This document shows, in pieces, positions 53,926-62,330 of a DNA stretch of 64,000 nt; the stretch's first letter is position 1, and the number at the start of each line of letters is the position of its first letter. Origin of the DNA: Flavobacterium sp. IB48 (GTDB lineage: Bacteria; Bacteroidota; Bacteroidia; Flavobacteriales; Flavobacteriaceae); assembly GCF_016405855.1 (NCBI RefSeq), contig NZ_JAEFCA010000006.1, forward strand, positions 124,001 through 188,000, written 5' to 3'. A program made the translations under genes and the position numbers. The notes beneath the pieces are model-generated. The model had not been told where the DNA came from. It ran no database searches and saw only the letters and a program-made list of their open reading frames with translations.

Positions 53926-55254
53926 TTATTGTCTAACAATCACCTCTATATTATCTTTTGCAACACAAACATTACCTTTAATTGAATAACATTCAACAAA
54001 GTGTTTTCCTACGTAAGCAGTGCTCTCTGGACGGCAGTATGTATGATAATCTGTAATTTCACCTCTAAGGTCTTTCGAAAGATTATCATTTTTAACTTTC
54101 CATTTTAGAATATCGTGATTTGTTGTGTTTGTAATTACTTTAAAATCAATTTTGTTTTTTGTATCAACAACTCCTCTAACAAGTTTTAAATTTGCCTTGT
54201 AATCTCTAAATCCACTTAAATCTTTTACAAAACCATCAATTTTCAATTGTACCGTATCATCAATTAAAACAGGTATTTTCTGGTCGAATAAGAATTTTTC
54301 AGATACTGAAACTCTTTTGTAAAAACCGCTTTTAACAATTAGATTTACATTATTTGTTGCATCAATATTTTCAAATGAGATTAAAATAGCATCTACAGCT
54401 TCGTGAATTGAATTCCTTTCTTCATCAGTTAATTCAGAAACATAACTGTCGATAAATTTACTATTATCACCTCTGTCTCTCAAAATAGGCATTTCAATTT
54501 TTTCTTTCAACTCGGATAGACATTTAAAAATACTATCAAAAACATCTAAATGAATATTTTGATTATAGTTTTCTGTTATCAATTGTTCTAAATGAAAAGA
54601 TTTAAGTTTAAAATTTTCATTTTTCTCTTTGCAGTCATGCTTCCATCCTTTGATAAATTTAACACTTCTTCTAAAGTCTTTATTTTGCTTATTAATACCA
54701 GACGCGACTTCTATATAACCTAATGGATCCGTTTTTATCCATATTATATTTTCTTTACTTTGGCTTTTTCTTTCATAATACTCAGTTCTTTTCTTTCCTC
54801 TATGTATTTTTATAATTTCGGGTACACGAAATGTATTTCTTCCAAATTCATTCTTCCCATCAGTTAAAGAAGGAACTAAATCAACAGCAAATACTTCGTT
54901 ATCCTTATCTAAATATCTAAATGAAATAGAGTGTGTTTGGACAACGATCTCTATCTTGAAGCGGGTTGGGTTTTTATATTCTTTTGAAAATTTTTCAGCG
55001 ATAGTTTTCAAATCAAATTTTGGATCATTATAATTTGGATTCCAATCACCCATAATATATAAAATATCTAAATCGTGAAATGGCTTTATAGCTGTATATC
55101 TAGGATAAGAGCCTATTTGAACACAATTATTTATACCTAGTAAATCATTAAAAGATTGATAAATATTAGATACAAACTGAATATCCTCCATAGTTGGAGT
55201 AAGATTTTCCTTTATATAACTTCTAAGAAGTGAATTTATATTACTTTTTTTCAT
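53926..55254 (-). CDS. CD-NTase with C-terminal AGS-C-like sensor domain (CBASS-like)
   Basis: A 442-aa nucleotidyltransferase predicted to make a nucleotide second messenger. The NTase core has GS at 48-49 (QIGSYPRYTAIKPFHDLDIL), a metal-binding D61-x-D63 and a third Asp at 125 (VFAVDLVPS). An OAS-like helical middle follows. The C-terminus (about 310-440) ends in ESTAYVGKHFVECYSIKGNV, matching AGS-C sensor domains of SMODS-type systems. It overlaps by 14 bp the upstream membrane gene, the probable effector. The nucleotide made is unknown; other NTase roles remain possible. Confidence 0.85.
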   Translation of the reverse strand: MKKSNINSLLRSYIKENLTPTMEDIQFVSNIYQSFNDLLGINNCVQIGSYPRYTAIKPFHDLDILYIMGDWNPNYNDPKFDLKTIAEKFSKEYKNPTRFKIEIVVQTHSISFRYLDKDNEVFAVDLVPSLTDGKNEFGRNTFRVPEIIKIHRGKKRTEYYERKSQSKENIIWIKTDPLGYIEVASGINKQNKDFRRSVKFIKGWKHDCKEKNENFKLKSFHLEQLITENYNQNIHLDVFDSIFKCLSELKEKIEMPILRDRGDNSKFIDSYVSELTDEERNSIHEAVDAILISFENIDATNNVNLIVKSGFYKRVSVSEKFLFDQKIPVLIDDTVQLKIDGFVKDLSGFRDYKANLKLVRGVVDTKNKIDFKVITNTTNHDILKWKVKNDNLSKDLRGEITDYHTYCRPESTAYVGKHFVECYSIKGNVCVAKDNIEVIVRQ

Positions 55255-55756
55255 ATGCAGTTGTAATTAGTGATGTAACAATATCATTCAATAATCGTCC
55301 TCTAAAGGTTACTACAATAGAATTTCTATGATTATTTATACCATCCATGGTATTTTGAGGTACTCTAACACCATTTGAAACATAAACAATCAAAGCATCA
55401 CTATCTTTTTTAAACCTGAGTATGTCTTCAATTCTATCAGCAAACTCATTAAAATTAACTAACATCATAGTGTGTGTTTCACCTTTACTGAGAGATGACT
55501 TTGTTATTTTTTCAATATTTTTTTCTTTGAAAAGTCCTGAATCAATTAATAAATTTTTAAAATCATCAAATTCACTTTCTGCGTAAACTGCAATTTTTTT
55601 ATTTGACAATCCTTTTCCTAGTCTTATCCATACTGGAAGAACACCTCTTATGATTGTAAGTATACCATATCCAAAACCTACTATCGCTACAACAGTACTA
55701 ATACCTCCCACAATAACGAAAAAGGGATGGTTAAAAAAATTAATTAATTCATTCAT
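55241..55756 (-). CDS. Membrane protein with Rossmann-like domain, likely effector of the CD-NTase
   Basis: A 171-aa protein with one or two transmembrane segments near the start (about residues 12-45, PFFVIVGGISTVVAIVGFGY) and a cytoplasmic alpha/beta domain (about 52-170): KIAVYAESEFDDFKNLLIDS, then HTMMLVNFNEFADRIEDILR and SDALIVYVSNGVRVPQNTMD with a closing NSIVVTFRGRLLNDIVTSL. I do not recognise a named family. Position directly before the CD-NTase with a 14-bp overlap suggests a membrane-acting effector that senses the nucleotide. Confidence 0.7.
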   Translation of the reverse strand: MNELINFFNHPFFVIVGGISTVVAIVGFGYGILTIIRGVLPVWIRLGKGLSNKKIAVYAESEFDDFKNLLIDSGLFKEKNIEKITKSSLSKGETHTMMLVNFNEFADRIEDILRFKKDSDALIVYVSNGVRVPQNTMDGINNHRNSIVVTFRGRLLNDIVTSLITTAYEKK

Positions 55757-55764
55757 ATTTTCAT

Positions 55765-56928
55765 TTAGTTTAAATTTTTTACTCTAATTTTTCCAGTTAA
55801 TAACTGTTGCATCAATCCTTTTTTCTGCAACTGTAAGGTTTGTAGTTTTTGTTGATATTGATTTAGTTCTTCAGTGGCTGTATCTAATATTTTAACGATT
55901 TCATTTTGCTTATCAATAGTAGATGGTATTTTTATATAAATTTTATAAAGCTCTCGAGGTTGTATTCTTTTTGAACCAGTACCAGTAGAGATACTTTCAA
56001 GTTTTTCAAAAAAATGCACTCTTGAAAAATAATAAAAAATATAGTTTATATTGAAATTTTCATTTACATCAAAAGCAGGTATATCTGAACTACTTTCAAA
56101 TCCATCCAACTCATTTGGAACAATTCCAAATGCTCCTTTATGCAAATTTTGTTTACCATAAATAAATTGCCCAGCTTTTCTTAAATAATATGCAGTTGCT
56201 TCATCCATTTCACTTCCTCTTACACCTCTTTTCTCAATTCCTTTTAGATTCAACTTTACTGTAATTCTTTTATTTACATTTGGATTTATGGCAGGAATTT
56301 TACTTTCAATAAATATGTTTCCTAGTTTTACTTTTAATTCTTCATTTTCTATTATCAATTTATTTAAAAGTCCTTTATTTCTAACTTTTAAATTATGAAT
56401 AATCGCTTTGCAATTATCAATAGCATTATCCCAAGTGGAAAGAATTTCTACTATTTTTTGTTGTTCTTTAATTGGAGGTAATAAACAAGGGATTTTACTC
56501 AAAGAATCCTTTGTAAGTTTATACCTACCTACACCTTGTCTAGTTAAGTGAGGCGTTAATTCTTTATGATTGAAATAATAGAAAAACCATTCTGTTAAAT
56601 TATCAACACCTTGTATTATATGAGCATGGTTATTTACATTAAATTTACCTTCAACTAATAAAGTCATTTGGAGGTCTTTCCATTTTAAAAAGTGATCCCC
56701 ATCTTCTCCAATAAGTGCATATTTTCCGTTAATTCTGTAATTATCTATGTACCCTTGAATCTTTGTAGGTCCATAATATGGATACTCACCTTTTATTTTA
56801 TTTCTTTCATCCTGACTAATGGGTAATCTAAGATTATTACAAATCCTAAATGCTTCTCCTACAGGTTTTATATCCCAAGAACTTGGAATTAAGCCAATAG
56901 AAGTATTCTTATATTTAGTAATATCCAT
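55765..56928 (-). CDS. hsdS: Type I restriction specificity subunit S
   Basis: The DNA-recognition subunit, 387 aa, with two target-recognition domains (about residues 10-165 and 205-350) and the conserved helical spacers LLPPIKEQQKIVEILSTWDN and STIDKQNEIVKILDTATEEL. It ends LMQQLLTGKIRVKNLN, the normal HsdS tail. The two TRDs differ, so a bipartite site is expected. It starts 1 bp after hsdM ends. The membrane effector gene begins 8 bp after the stop. Confidence 0.94.
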   Translation of the reverse strand: MDITKYKNTSIGLIPSSWDIKPVGEAFRICNNLRLPISQDERNKIKGEYPYYGPTKIQGYIDNYRINGKYALIGEDGDHFLKWKDLQMTLLVEGKFNVNNHAHIIQGVDNLTEWFFYYFNHKELTPHLTRQGVGRYKLTKDSLSKIPCLLPPIKEQQKIVEILSTWDNAIDNCKAIIHNLKVRNKGLLNKLIIENEELKVKLGNIFIESKIPAINPNVNKRITVKLNLKGIEKRGVRGSEMDEATAYYLRKAGQFIYGKQNLHKGAFGIVPNELDGFESSSDIPAFDVNENFNINYIFYYFSRVHFFEKLESISTGTGSKRIQPRELYKIYIKIPSTIDKQNEIVKILDTATEELNQYQQKLQTLQLQKKGLMQQLLTGKIRVKNLN

Positions 56929-56929
56929 A

Positions 56930-58462
56930 TTATATAAGATTTAACTCTTTCAAGTAGTTTTCCATTTGATTTTCCACTTCGGTCAGTTGTTTTTTAAGTT
57001 CAATGATGTTGGAATGCGTGGCTTTAATATCTACTTCTTCCTCTTCTTCAAATGTATCTACATAGCGAGGAATATTAAGGTTGTAATCGTTTTCTATAAT
57101 GTCAGCAATAGTAGCACGGTAACTGTATTTGTCTTCTACAATAGCCCCTTTTTCGGTTGTTAGTGGTGTAGCAGTTTTAAATGTCTTAAATGCCGTTACT
57201 ATATGGGCGATATCAATTTCTCTTAACTTATTTTGGTTTTTACCATTTTCGAATTCACGGCTGGCATCAATAAATAAAATATCTTTGTTGCTTCCTTTTC
57301 CTCTATTAAAAATTAATATTGCTGCTGGAATTCCTGTGCCAAAAAATAAGTTAGCAGGTAAACCAATTACAGCTTCTAATAAATTTTCGTCAATTAGTTT
57401 TTTACGAATTTGTCCTTCGCTACTGCTACGAAACAATACACCGTGTGGGACAATTACACCCACTTTACCAACATCTTCGTATGTAGTTTCTATCATGTGA
57501 CTGATAAAAGCATAATCTCCTTTGCTCTTTGGAGGAACACCTCTGTGAAAACGGTTGAACTGGTCGGAAGCTGCTGTGTCGGCTCCCCATTTGTCAAGTG
57601 AAAATGGTGGATTAGCTCCCACAATATGGAATTTCATCAATTTGTCATTTTCCAACAATTTTGGATTATTGATAGTATCTCCCCATTCTATGGTAGCACT
57701 GTCTTGTTCGTGCAAAAACATATTCATACGACATAATGCCCAAGTACTACCGTTGTTTTCTTGTCCGTATAAGGAATAATTTTTACCCTCAATTTCATCG
57801 GCCATTTTAATCAACAGTGAGCCCGACCCTGCGGTGGGATCACACATTCTGTTACCGGGTTGTGGATCTAGTAGTTTCGCTAATAGTGTACTGACTTCAC
57901 TAGGAGTATAAAATTCTCCCGATTTTTTTCCACTTTCTCCAGCAAATTTTGATATTAGAAATTCATAACTATCTCCAATGACATCGTTGTCTTTTAAATG
58001 TGATGGTTGTAAATCTAATTCTGAAAAATCAACCAATAAGTTTTTCATAATAGCATTACGCTGTTTGGTTTGACCAAAAACCGTTTCAGAATTGAAAGAA
58101 ATACTACGGAAAACCATCGCTAATTTGGAACGGTTGGCATCCTCTAACGCGGTTAGTCCTATATCAATAATTTCGCCAATGTTTGGTTCGTTTCGATTTT
58201 GGAATAGGTAATCAAAATTGCTTGTTTCGGGTAATATAAAACGTTCTCTTTGTAATTGACGTTTTACCATTTCTTCATTATCTGGATACTTAATACGATA
58301 TTGTTCTACCTTATCTTTCCAAACATCAGATAGATATTTTATAAACAATAGTGTAAGTATATAATCTTTGTATTGTTCACTTCCCATTACTGGACGTAAA
58401 GTATCACAAGCTTTCCAAACAATATTATTGATTTCCTTTTGAGTGATTTTATTCTCTGCCAT
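56930..58462 (-). CDS. hsdM: Type I restriction DNA methyltransferase subunit M
   Basis: N6-adenine methyltransferase of the R-M enzyme, 510 aa read from ATG 58462 (MAENKITQKEINNIVWKACD); the TTG at 58483 adds only seven residues. The N-terminal helical domain is HsdM_N. SAM-binding motif DPTAGSG is at 208-214 and catalytic NPPF at 284-287. A C-terminal coiled coil (ELKKQLTEVENQMENYLKEL) contacts HsdS. It lies between the small 72-aa gene and hsdS with nearly no gaps. Confidence 0.95.
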   Translation of the reverse strand: MAENKITQKEINNIVWKACDTLRPVMGSEQYKDYILTLLFIKYLSDVWKDKVEQYRIKYPDNEEMVKRQLQRERFILPETSNFDYLFQNRNEPNIGEIIDIGLTALEDANRSKLAMVFRSISFNSETVFGQTKQRNAIMKNLLVDFSELDLQPSHLKDNDVIGDSYEFLISKFAGESGKKSGEFYTPSEVSTLLAKLLDPQPGNRMCDPTAGSGSLLIKMADEIEGKNYSLYGQENNGSTWALCRMNMFLHEQDSATIEWGDTINNPKLLENDKLMKFHIVGANPPFSLDKWGADTAASDQFNRFHRGVPPKSKGDYAFISHMIETTYEDVGKVGVIVPHGVLFRSSSEGQIRKKLIDENLLEAVIGLPANLFFGTGIPAAILIFNRGKGSNKDILFIDASREFENGKNQNKLREIDIAHIVTAFKTFKTATPLTTEKGAIVEDKYSYRATIADIIENDYNLNIPRYVDTFEEEEEVDIKATHSNIIELKKQLTEVENQMENYLKELNLI

Positions 58463-58483
58463 AGTGGTTATTTTTTGGAGCAA

Positions 58484-58702
58484 TTATTTTTTATTGTTAT
58501 TTACTAAATCATTTAAAGAAGCAATATCGTTTTTTTCTAAATATGCACCTAAATGCATATCGCTTCTTACATTCAGATCAATGTTATACTTTTGTTCGAT
58601 AGTTCCTATGTGTGTGTCACTTCTTTTTTGTCTTAATTCTCCGTTATCATTTCTGCTTCTGTCGCCTCTCATTCCTGGAGCATCATTTTTTATTTTTGCC
58701 AT
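58484..58702 (-). CDS. Small basic/polar protein upstream of hsdM
   Basis: A 72-aa protein, MAKIKNDAPGMRGDRSRNDN through YNIDLNVRSDMHLGAYLEK to NDLVNNNKK. The first half is disordered and Arg/Asp-rich, the second helical, with DMHLGAYLEKNDIASLNDL suggesting a small helical fold. No domain is recognised. It lies 7 bp after the single-TRD gene and 21 bp before hsdM in the same operon, so it may be a regulator or accessory factor of the R-M system. Confidence 0.65.
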   Translation of the reverse strand: MAKIKNDAPGMRGDRSRNDNGELRQKRSDTHIGTIEQKYNIDLNVRSDMHLGAYLEKNDIASLNDLVNNNKK

Positions 58703-58709
58703 CTTGTGA

Positions 58710-59267
58710 TTATTTTATAATTGTTGAAATTGTTGTTTGAAATAATTTTTGTTTCTCTTTGATTAAGGAATTTGTTAGCTCAATATCTTTTAGATACAGT
58801 TCTTGTAATGCTACAATTTTTTGTTGTTCTTCTAATGGTATTAAATTAAAGGTAAAATCTGCCAACTCGTTTTTACGAATAGAAGGAATAGTACTTCCTG
58901 CACCTGACTGCTGAAAGTGCAGTAAATTTTTTGGAAGATTGAGTACTGAAACCAAATAAGCCGGAATAATTCTAGTTTTATCAGTGCGTAAAATAAAGAA
59001 TATTGAAGAGGCCACGGCTTTGCCATGTTCTTCTTTATATAATGTTGCGAAAAATCGAAATCCTTTTGCTACAAAAAGAATATCCTCATTTTGTAATAGA
59101 TTTTCTATTGATTTTAAGTCTTCTTCTAAAAAAGTATCATTCTCTCCAATATATAGACCAAATTCATTGAAATGTTTGGCTTGTAAATAGGAAAGAGTAC
59201 CTTTTACGCTAGGCTTCCCATAATATCCAAACTGAATATTTGCTATATCTTTTACTTTAACTTCCAT
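58710..59267 (-). CDS. Single-TRD HsdS-like protein
   Basis: A 185-aa protein, read from the ATG at 59267 (MEVKVKDIANIQFGYYGKPS). It has one target-recognition domain and the spacer helix FNLIPLEEQQKIVALQELYL, as in half of HsdS. A full HsdS carries two TRDs, so this may dimerise or bind a distinct half-site. It is the first gene of the leftward operon, 34 bp from the promoter. The longer frame upstream would overlap the promoter and is rejected. Confidence 0.82.
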   Translation of the reverse strand: MEVKVKDIANIQFGYYGKPSVKGTLSYLQAKHFNEFGLYIGENDTFLEEDLKSIENLLQNEDILFVAKGFRFFATLYKEEHGKAVASSIFFILRTDKTRIIPAYLVSVLNLPKNLLHFQQSGAGSTIPSIRKNELADFTFNLIPLEEQQKIVALQELYLKDIELTNSLIKEKQKLFQTTISTIIK

Positions 59268-59287
59268 ACATTTTTTTTGTAATGTTA

Positions 59288-59322
59288 TTCGTTTACAGTA
59301 CAAAGATACAAAAATAAACGAA
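59288..59322. promoter_or_regulatory. Inverted repeat around the defence-operon promoter
   Basis: TTCGTTTA (59288-59295) and TAAACGAA (59315-59322) form a perfect 8-bp inverted repeat with a 19-bp spacer that covers the -7 box, the position expected for a repressor site. Confidence 0.7.
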
Positions 59323-59331
59323 ATAAGCAAA
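59301..59331 (-). promoter_or_regulatory. Promoter of the leftward R-M/defence operon
   Basis: On the minus strand TTTG (59328-59331), 19 bp, TATCTTTG (59301-59308): an exact match to the Bacteroidota promoter. Transcription would start about 30 bp before the single-TRD gene. Confidence 0.88.
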
Positions 59332-59524
59332 TTTATTTTATTGTACAAATATTCAAAAACAACATGATTACTGTTTTTTATCACTATGACGGTTATGTTG
59401 TATTGATTTATAAAACCTTTTCTCTATCATTTAGCTCATTCTTCCCATTACTTTTTTACCCAATAACCAGCATGCTTTTGTCTCATTTCAGCAGCAAAGG
59501 TATTTCCGTGTCCTTAACGCAAAA

Positions 59525-59596
59525 GCAAGGCCAAGCCTTTCAGATTTTACAAAAAATCTCCACCCATTCGGGTCGTATTTTTTGTAAAAGCCTTGC
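59525..59596. repeat. Nested inverted repeat upstream of ssb
   Basis: TTTTACAAAAAAT (59545-59557) pairs with ATTTTTTGTAAAA (59577-59589); outside these GCAAGGC (59525-59531) pairs with GCCTTGC (59590-59596). The rest of the gap 59323-59786 holds no convincing gene. Confidence 0.75.
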
Positions 59597-59786
59597 TATT
59601 GCTAAACACTAACCTTTTTATGCTCCTGAAACGAAACATAGCATACTCCGGCTCTTTAGACGAATAAAAAAAATGTCAGCAATGAGAAATAAAATATTAA
59701 AAATGGATTTGATGAAACAAAACAGCACCTCCTCTCATTGCCAAATAAAATTTCAAAAAAAATAAATCAAAAAAATCGTAGGAATT

Positions 59787-60164
59787 ATGAACATCACAGG
59801 AAGACTGACAGCGGATGCGCAGGTACGCAACGTGTCAAACAGTAAAACAGTAGTAAACTTTTCGGTAGCCATCAACGACAGCTACAGAAACAAAGCGGGT
59901 GAACGCATAGAGCAGACAACGTATTTCGACTGCGCCTACTGGCTTAGTCCTAAAGTAGCGCAGATACTCACAAAAGGTACGGTGGTAGAACTGACAGGTA
60001 AAGTGAGCGCAAGAGCGTGGACAGGCAGTGACGGACAAGCACATGCAGGACTGAACTTCAATACATCGCAAATCAAACTGCACGGGGGCGGTAAAAAATC
60101 GGAAACGGTACAAGCTCCTACAGTAAACAATAATGACAAAACAGGAGATGACCTCCCATTTTAA
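59787..60164 (+). CDS. ssb: Single-stranded DNA-binding protein
   Basis: A 125-aa SSB with an OB fold: MNITGRLTADAQVRNVSNSK, VNFSVAINDSYRN and TYFDCAYWLSPKVAQILTKG, then GKVSARAWTGSDGQAHAGL. It ends DDLPF, the short acidic tail used for partner binding. It has no close partner upstream and leads the rightward set of element genes. GC content and codon use differ from the genes to its left, as expected for an element-borne copy. Confidence 0.93.
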   Translation: MNITGRLTADAQVRNVSNSKTVVNFSVAINDSYRNKAGERIEQTTYFDCAYWLSPKVAQILTKGTVVELTGKVSARAWTGSDGQAHAGLNFNTSQIKLHGGGKKSETVQAPTVNNNDKTGDDLPF

Positions 60165-60209
60165 CAACGAACATCTAAACAATTTTTAACAATTTAAAAT
60201 TTCAAAATC

Positions 60210-61283
60210 ATGGCACATAATATCAATTTTAACAGCGAAACAGGACGTTATTCATTCTTTAGCGTAAAGGAAAAAGCATGGCACGGCTTAGGACAAATCG
60301 TGGAGCAATATCCAACTAGTGAAGAAGCTATAAAGCATGCAGGATTAGACTACGAAGTCTCTAAAAGTCCATTATACACAAGAGGATCAGGCATTATCCA
60401 AACTTCTAACAGTATTGAAATAGGCAGTAGCGAATTGGAAGTACCTAACTATTACGCCAATATCCGTACAGATAACAATGTAGTATTGGGCGTTGTGGGC
60501 AAAGACTATCACATTGTACAAAATCGTGAAGCGTTCAATTTCTTTGATGAGATTGTAGGCGGTGACCAGGGAATTTTGTACGAAACCGCAGGAGCACTTG
60601 GACAGGGAGAACGCATCTTTATCACAGCTAAACTGCCCGATTATATACGAGTAGGTAATGGCGACGATGTTACGGAAAAGTACATTTTCCTAACCACTTC
60701 GCACGATGGCAGTGGAAGTATTACAGCTGCTTTCACACCTATCCGCATCGTTTGCCAAAATACCCTTAACGCTTCACTCCGCTCTATGAGCAACGTGGTA
60801 CGTATCAAACATACTTCGGGAGCAAAACAGCGTTTAGATGATGCTCACAAGGTTATGGGATTGGCGAATACATTAAGCAGTCAGTTAGAGGACATATTTA
60901 ACCATTGGGCTAAAGTAAAGGTAACTGACCGAGAAGTAAAAAAACTAATTCAATTGGCACTCTGCCCGAATAAAGAAACATTGGATTTAATCAAAAAAGG
61001 TGCAGAAGATGAAGTGTCGACCCTATTCAAAAACACCGTGGACGATGCTTTTGCCTATGCTATGGCAAGCGACTCGCAACAGATGAATACTACAAAAGGC
61101 ACATTATTCGGAGCCTACAATGCTGTGACAGGCTACTATCAGAATGTACGCAGTTACAAAGATAATGAAGCCAAGCTACAGAGTATTGTAATGGGCGGTA
61201 CAGCACAGCTAAAGTCCCAAAAGGCTTTTGAACTGTGTACCTCTTTTGCAACAGATGGGGCGGAAATCTTAAACCTAAATTAA
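60210..61283 (+). CDS. DUF932 domain-containing protein
   Basis: A 357-aa protein of the DUF932 family: MAHNINFNSETGRYSFFSVK, then EKAWHGLGQIVEQYPTSEEA and VVLGVVGKDYHIVQNREAFN, FTPIRIVCQNTLNASLRSMS and a C-terminal NAVTGYYQNVRSYKDNEAKL. These proteins are common in plasmids and integrative elements and look like phage/plasmid-like proteins of unknown function. It lies 46 bp after ssb and 52 bp before the 132-aa gene. Confidence 0.92.
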   Translation: MAHNINFNSETGRYSFFSVKEKAWHGLGQIVEQYPTSEEAIKHAGLDYEVSKSPLYTRGSGIIQTSNSIEIGSSELEVPNYYANIRTDNNVVLGVVGKDYHIVQNREAFNFFDEIVGGDQGILYETAGALGQGERIFITAKLPDYIRVGNGDDVTEKYIFLTTSHDGSGSITAAFTPIRIVCQNTLNASLRSMSNVVRIKHTSGAKQRLDDAHKVMGLANTLSSQLEDIFNHWAKVKVTDREVKKLIQLALCPNKETLDLIKKGAEDEVSTLFKNTVDDAFAYAMASDSQQMNTTKGTLFGAYNAVTGYYQNVRSYKDNEAKLQSIVMGGTAQLKSQKAFELCTSFATDGAEILNLN

Positions 61284-61334
61284 ACAATCAAAGGCTACTG
61301 CCTTAAATGGTGGTAGCCTTTAAAAACAACAGCC

Positions 61335-61733
61335 ATGAATATCGGAATTATAACATACAGGGAATACGAAGTAAAAAACATAGGGCTTAATTGGAATTTC
61401 AATTTATCAGAACTGCTCAACATTATGTTGAATAACAAAGATTTTGTCCGCTTTGAAATCTTTGACCCAAATAATAACCTCTTACTGTCAACATACTATC
61501 CGAATGTTGAACAAAAGGGTATATATATCGAAGTTGTCAAGATTAAAAAAGAGACTGAAATTACAGGAATTACCTATGATGCACTTAGAACACCATCCAC
61601 TATTCGCAGGATGAAGGTGCGTTGGAACGTAAACGGCAGAAAATTCCGAACAAAGAAAAGAGCACTTGAGTATGTCTATTGGGAAAACAGAAGAGTAAGC
61701 TTAAAAATTGAGAGCTTCGTTGACCGTAGATAG
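61335..61733 (+). CDS. Hypothetical protein of the PRTRC region
   Basis: A 132-aa soluble protein, MNIGIITYREYEVKNIGLNW, with mixed alpha/beta prediction and a basic end (RRMKVRWNVNGRKFRTKKRA). No signal or membrane segment. It lies between DUF932 and the PRTRC E gene on the same strand, 45 bp before it. I do not recognise the family. It may be an accessory protein of the element. Confidence 0.7.
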   Translation: MNIGIITYREYEVKNIGLNWNFNLSELLNIMLNNKDFVRFEIFDPNNNLLLSTYYPNVEQKGIYIEVVKIKKETEITGITYDALRTPSTIRRMKVRWNVNGRKFRTKKRALEYVYWENRRVSLKIESFVDRR

Positions 61734-61777
61734 CCTGAAAAAAGAACAATTAAACAACACTTTAAAATCTTAGAACG

Positions 61778-62305
61778 ATGAATACAAATTTTTTCAATCA
61801 GATAGCACAATTGGGAGTTGCAGGTGATTTACATCTTACCATAGCAAAAGGAGCAGAAAACAACCTTATTGTTTCGATTATGCTTCAAAACGAACAATGC
61901 GGAGATAATGCAAAAAATATCATACCGCCCCTTAATCTTCGAGGAACAGCCGAAGAACTCGACAACGGTTTTTTCGAGAAGATAACCACTCCTATTCAAA
62001 CCGCTTCGGGCTTAATGGTGGATATGGAAGTCTTTATGAAGCAGTTGGAAGAAACCAAAAAGCAGTCCGCTATGGAAAAAGATAAAGCCGACAGTCAGAA
62101 AAAAGAACAGGAAGCCAAAGACAAGAAGTTTAAGGATAGCATGACAAAAGCAGAGGAATTGGAAAAAGAAGGCAAATTCCGTGAAGCGTGGATAAAAGTC
62201 CCCGAAATAGCAGAGTTCCCCGAAAAGGCTGACGAGATACGCAAACGCAAAACGGAACTTTCAGACAAATTTTCTGCTCCAAGTCTTTTTGGAACAGAAC
62301 AATAA
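61778..62305 (+). CDS. PRTRC system protein E
   Basis: A 175-aa protein of the PRTRC_E family: MNTNFFNQIAQLGVAGDLHL, VSIMLQNEQCGDNAKNIIPP and GTAEELDNGFFEKITTPIQT, then a long charged coiled-coil (about residues 85-140) and a short C-terminal domain ending FGTEQ. PRTRC genes form a conserved plasmid/ICE cluster with a ThiF-like protein, ParB-related and other components. It lies just upstream of protein C. Confidence 0.87.
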   Translation: MNTNFFNQIAQLGVAGDLHLTIAKGAENNLIVSIMLQNEQCGDNAKNIIPPLNLRGTAEELDNGFFEKITTPIQTASGLMVDMEVFMKQLEETKKQSAMEKDKADSQKKEQEAKDKKFKDSMTKAEELEKEGKFREAWIKVPEIAEFPEKADEIRKRKTELSDKFSAPSLFGTEQ

Positions 62306-62330
62306 TGTATAACATCAAATTTCAGAAATT

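Noticed and set aside
59268-59384. Upstream extension of the single-TRD gene to 59384
   Set aside because: It would run through the strong promoter and its inverted repeat.
59364-59612. Open frame of 82 codons on the + strand before ssb
   Set aside because: Its 3' half is mostly the nested inverted repeat and its 5' half is a hydrophobic run without a recognised domain; more likely a non-coding regulatory gap.
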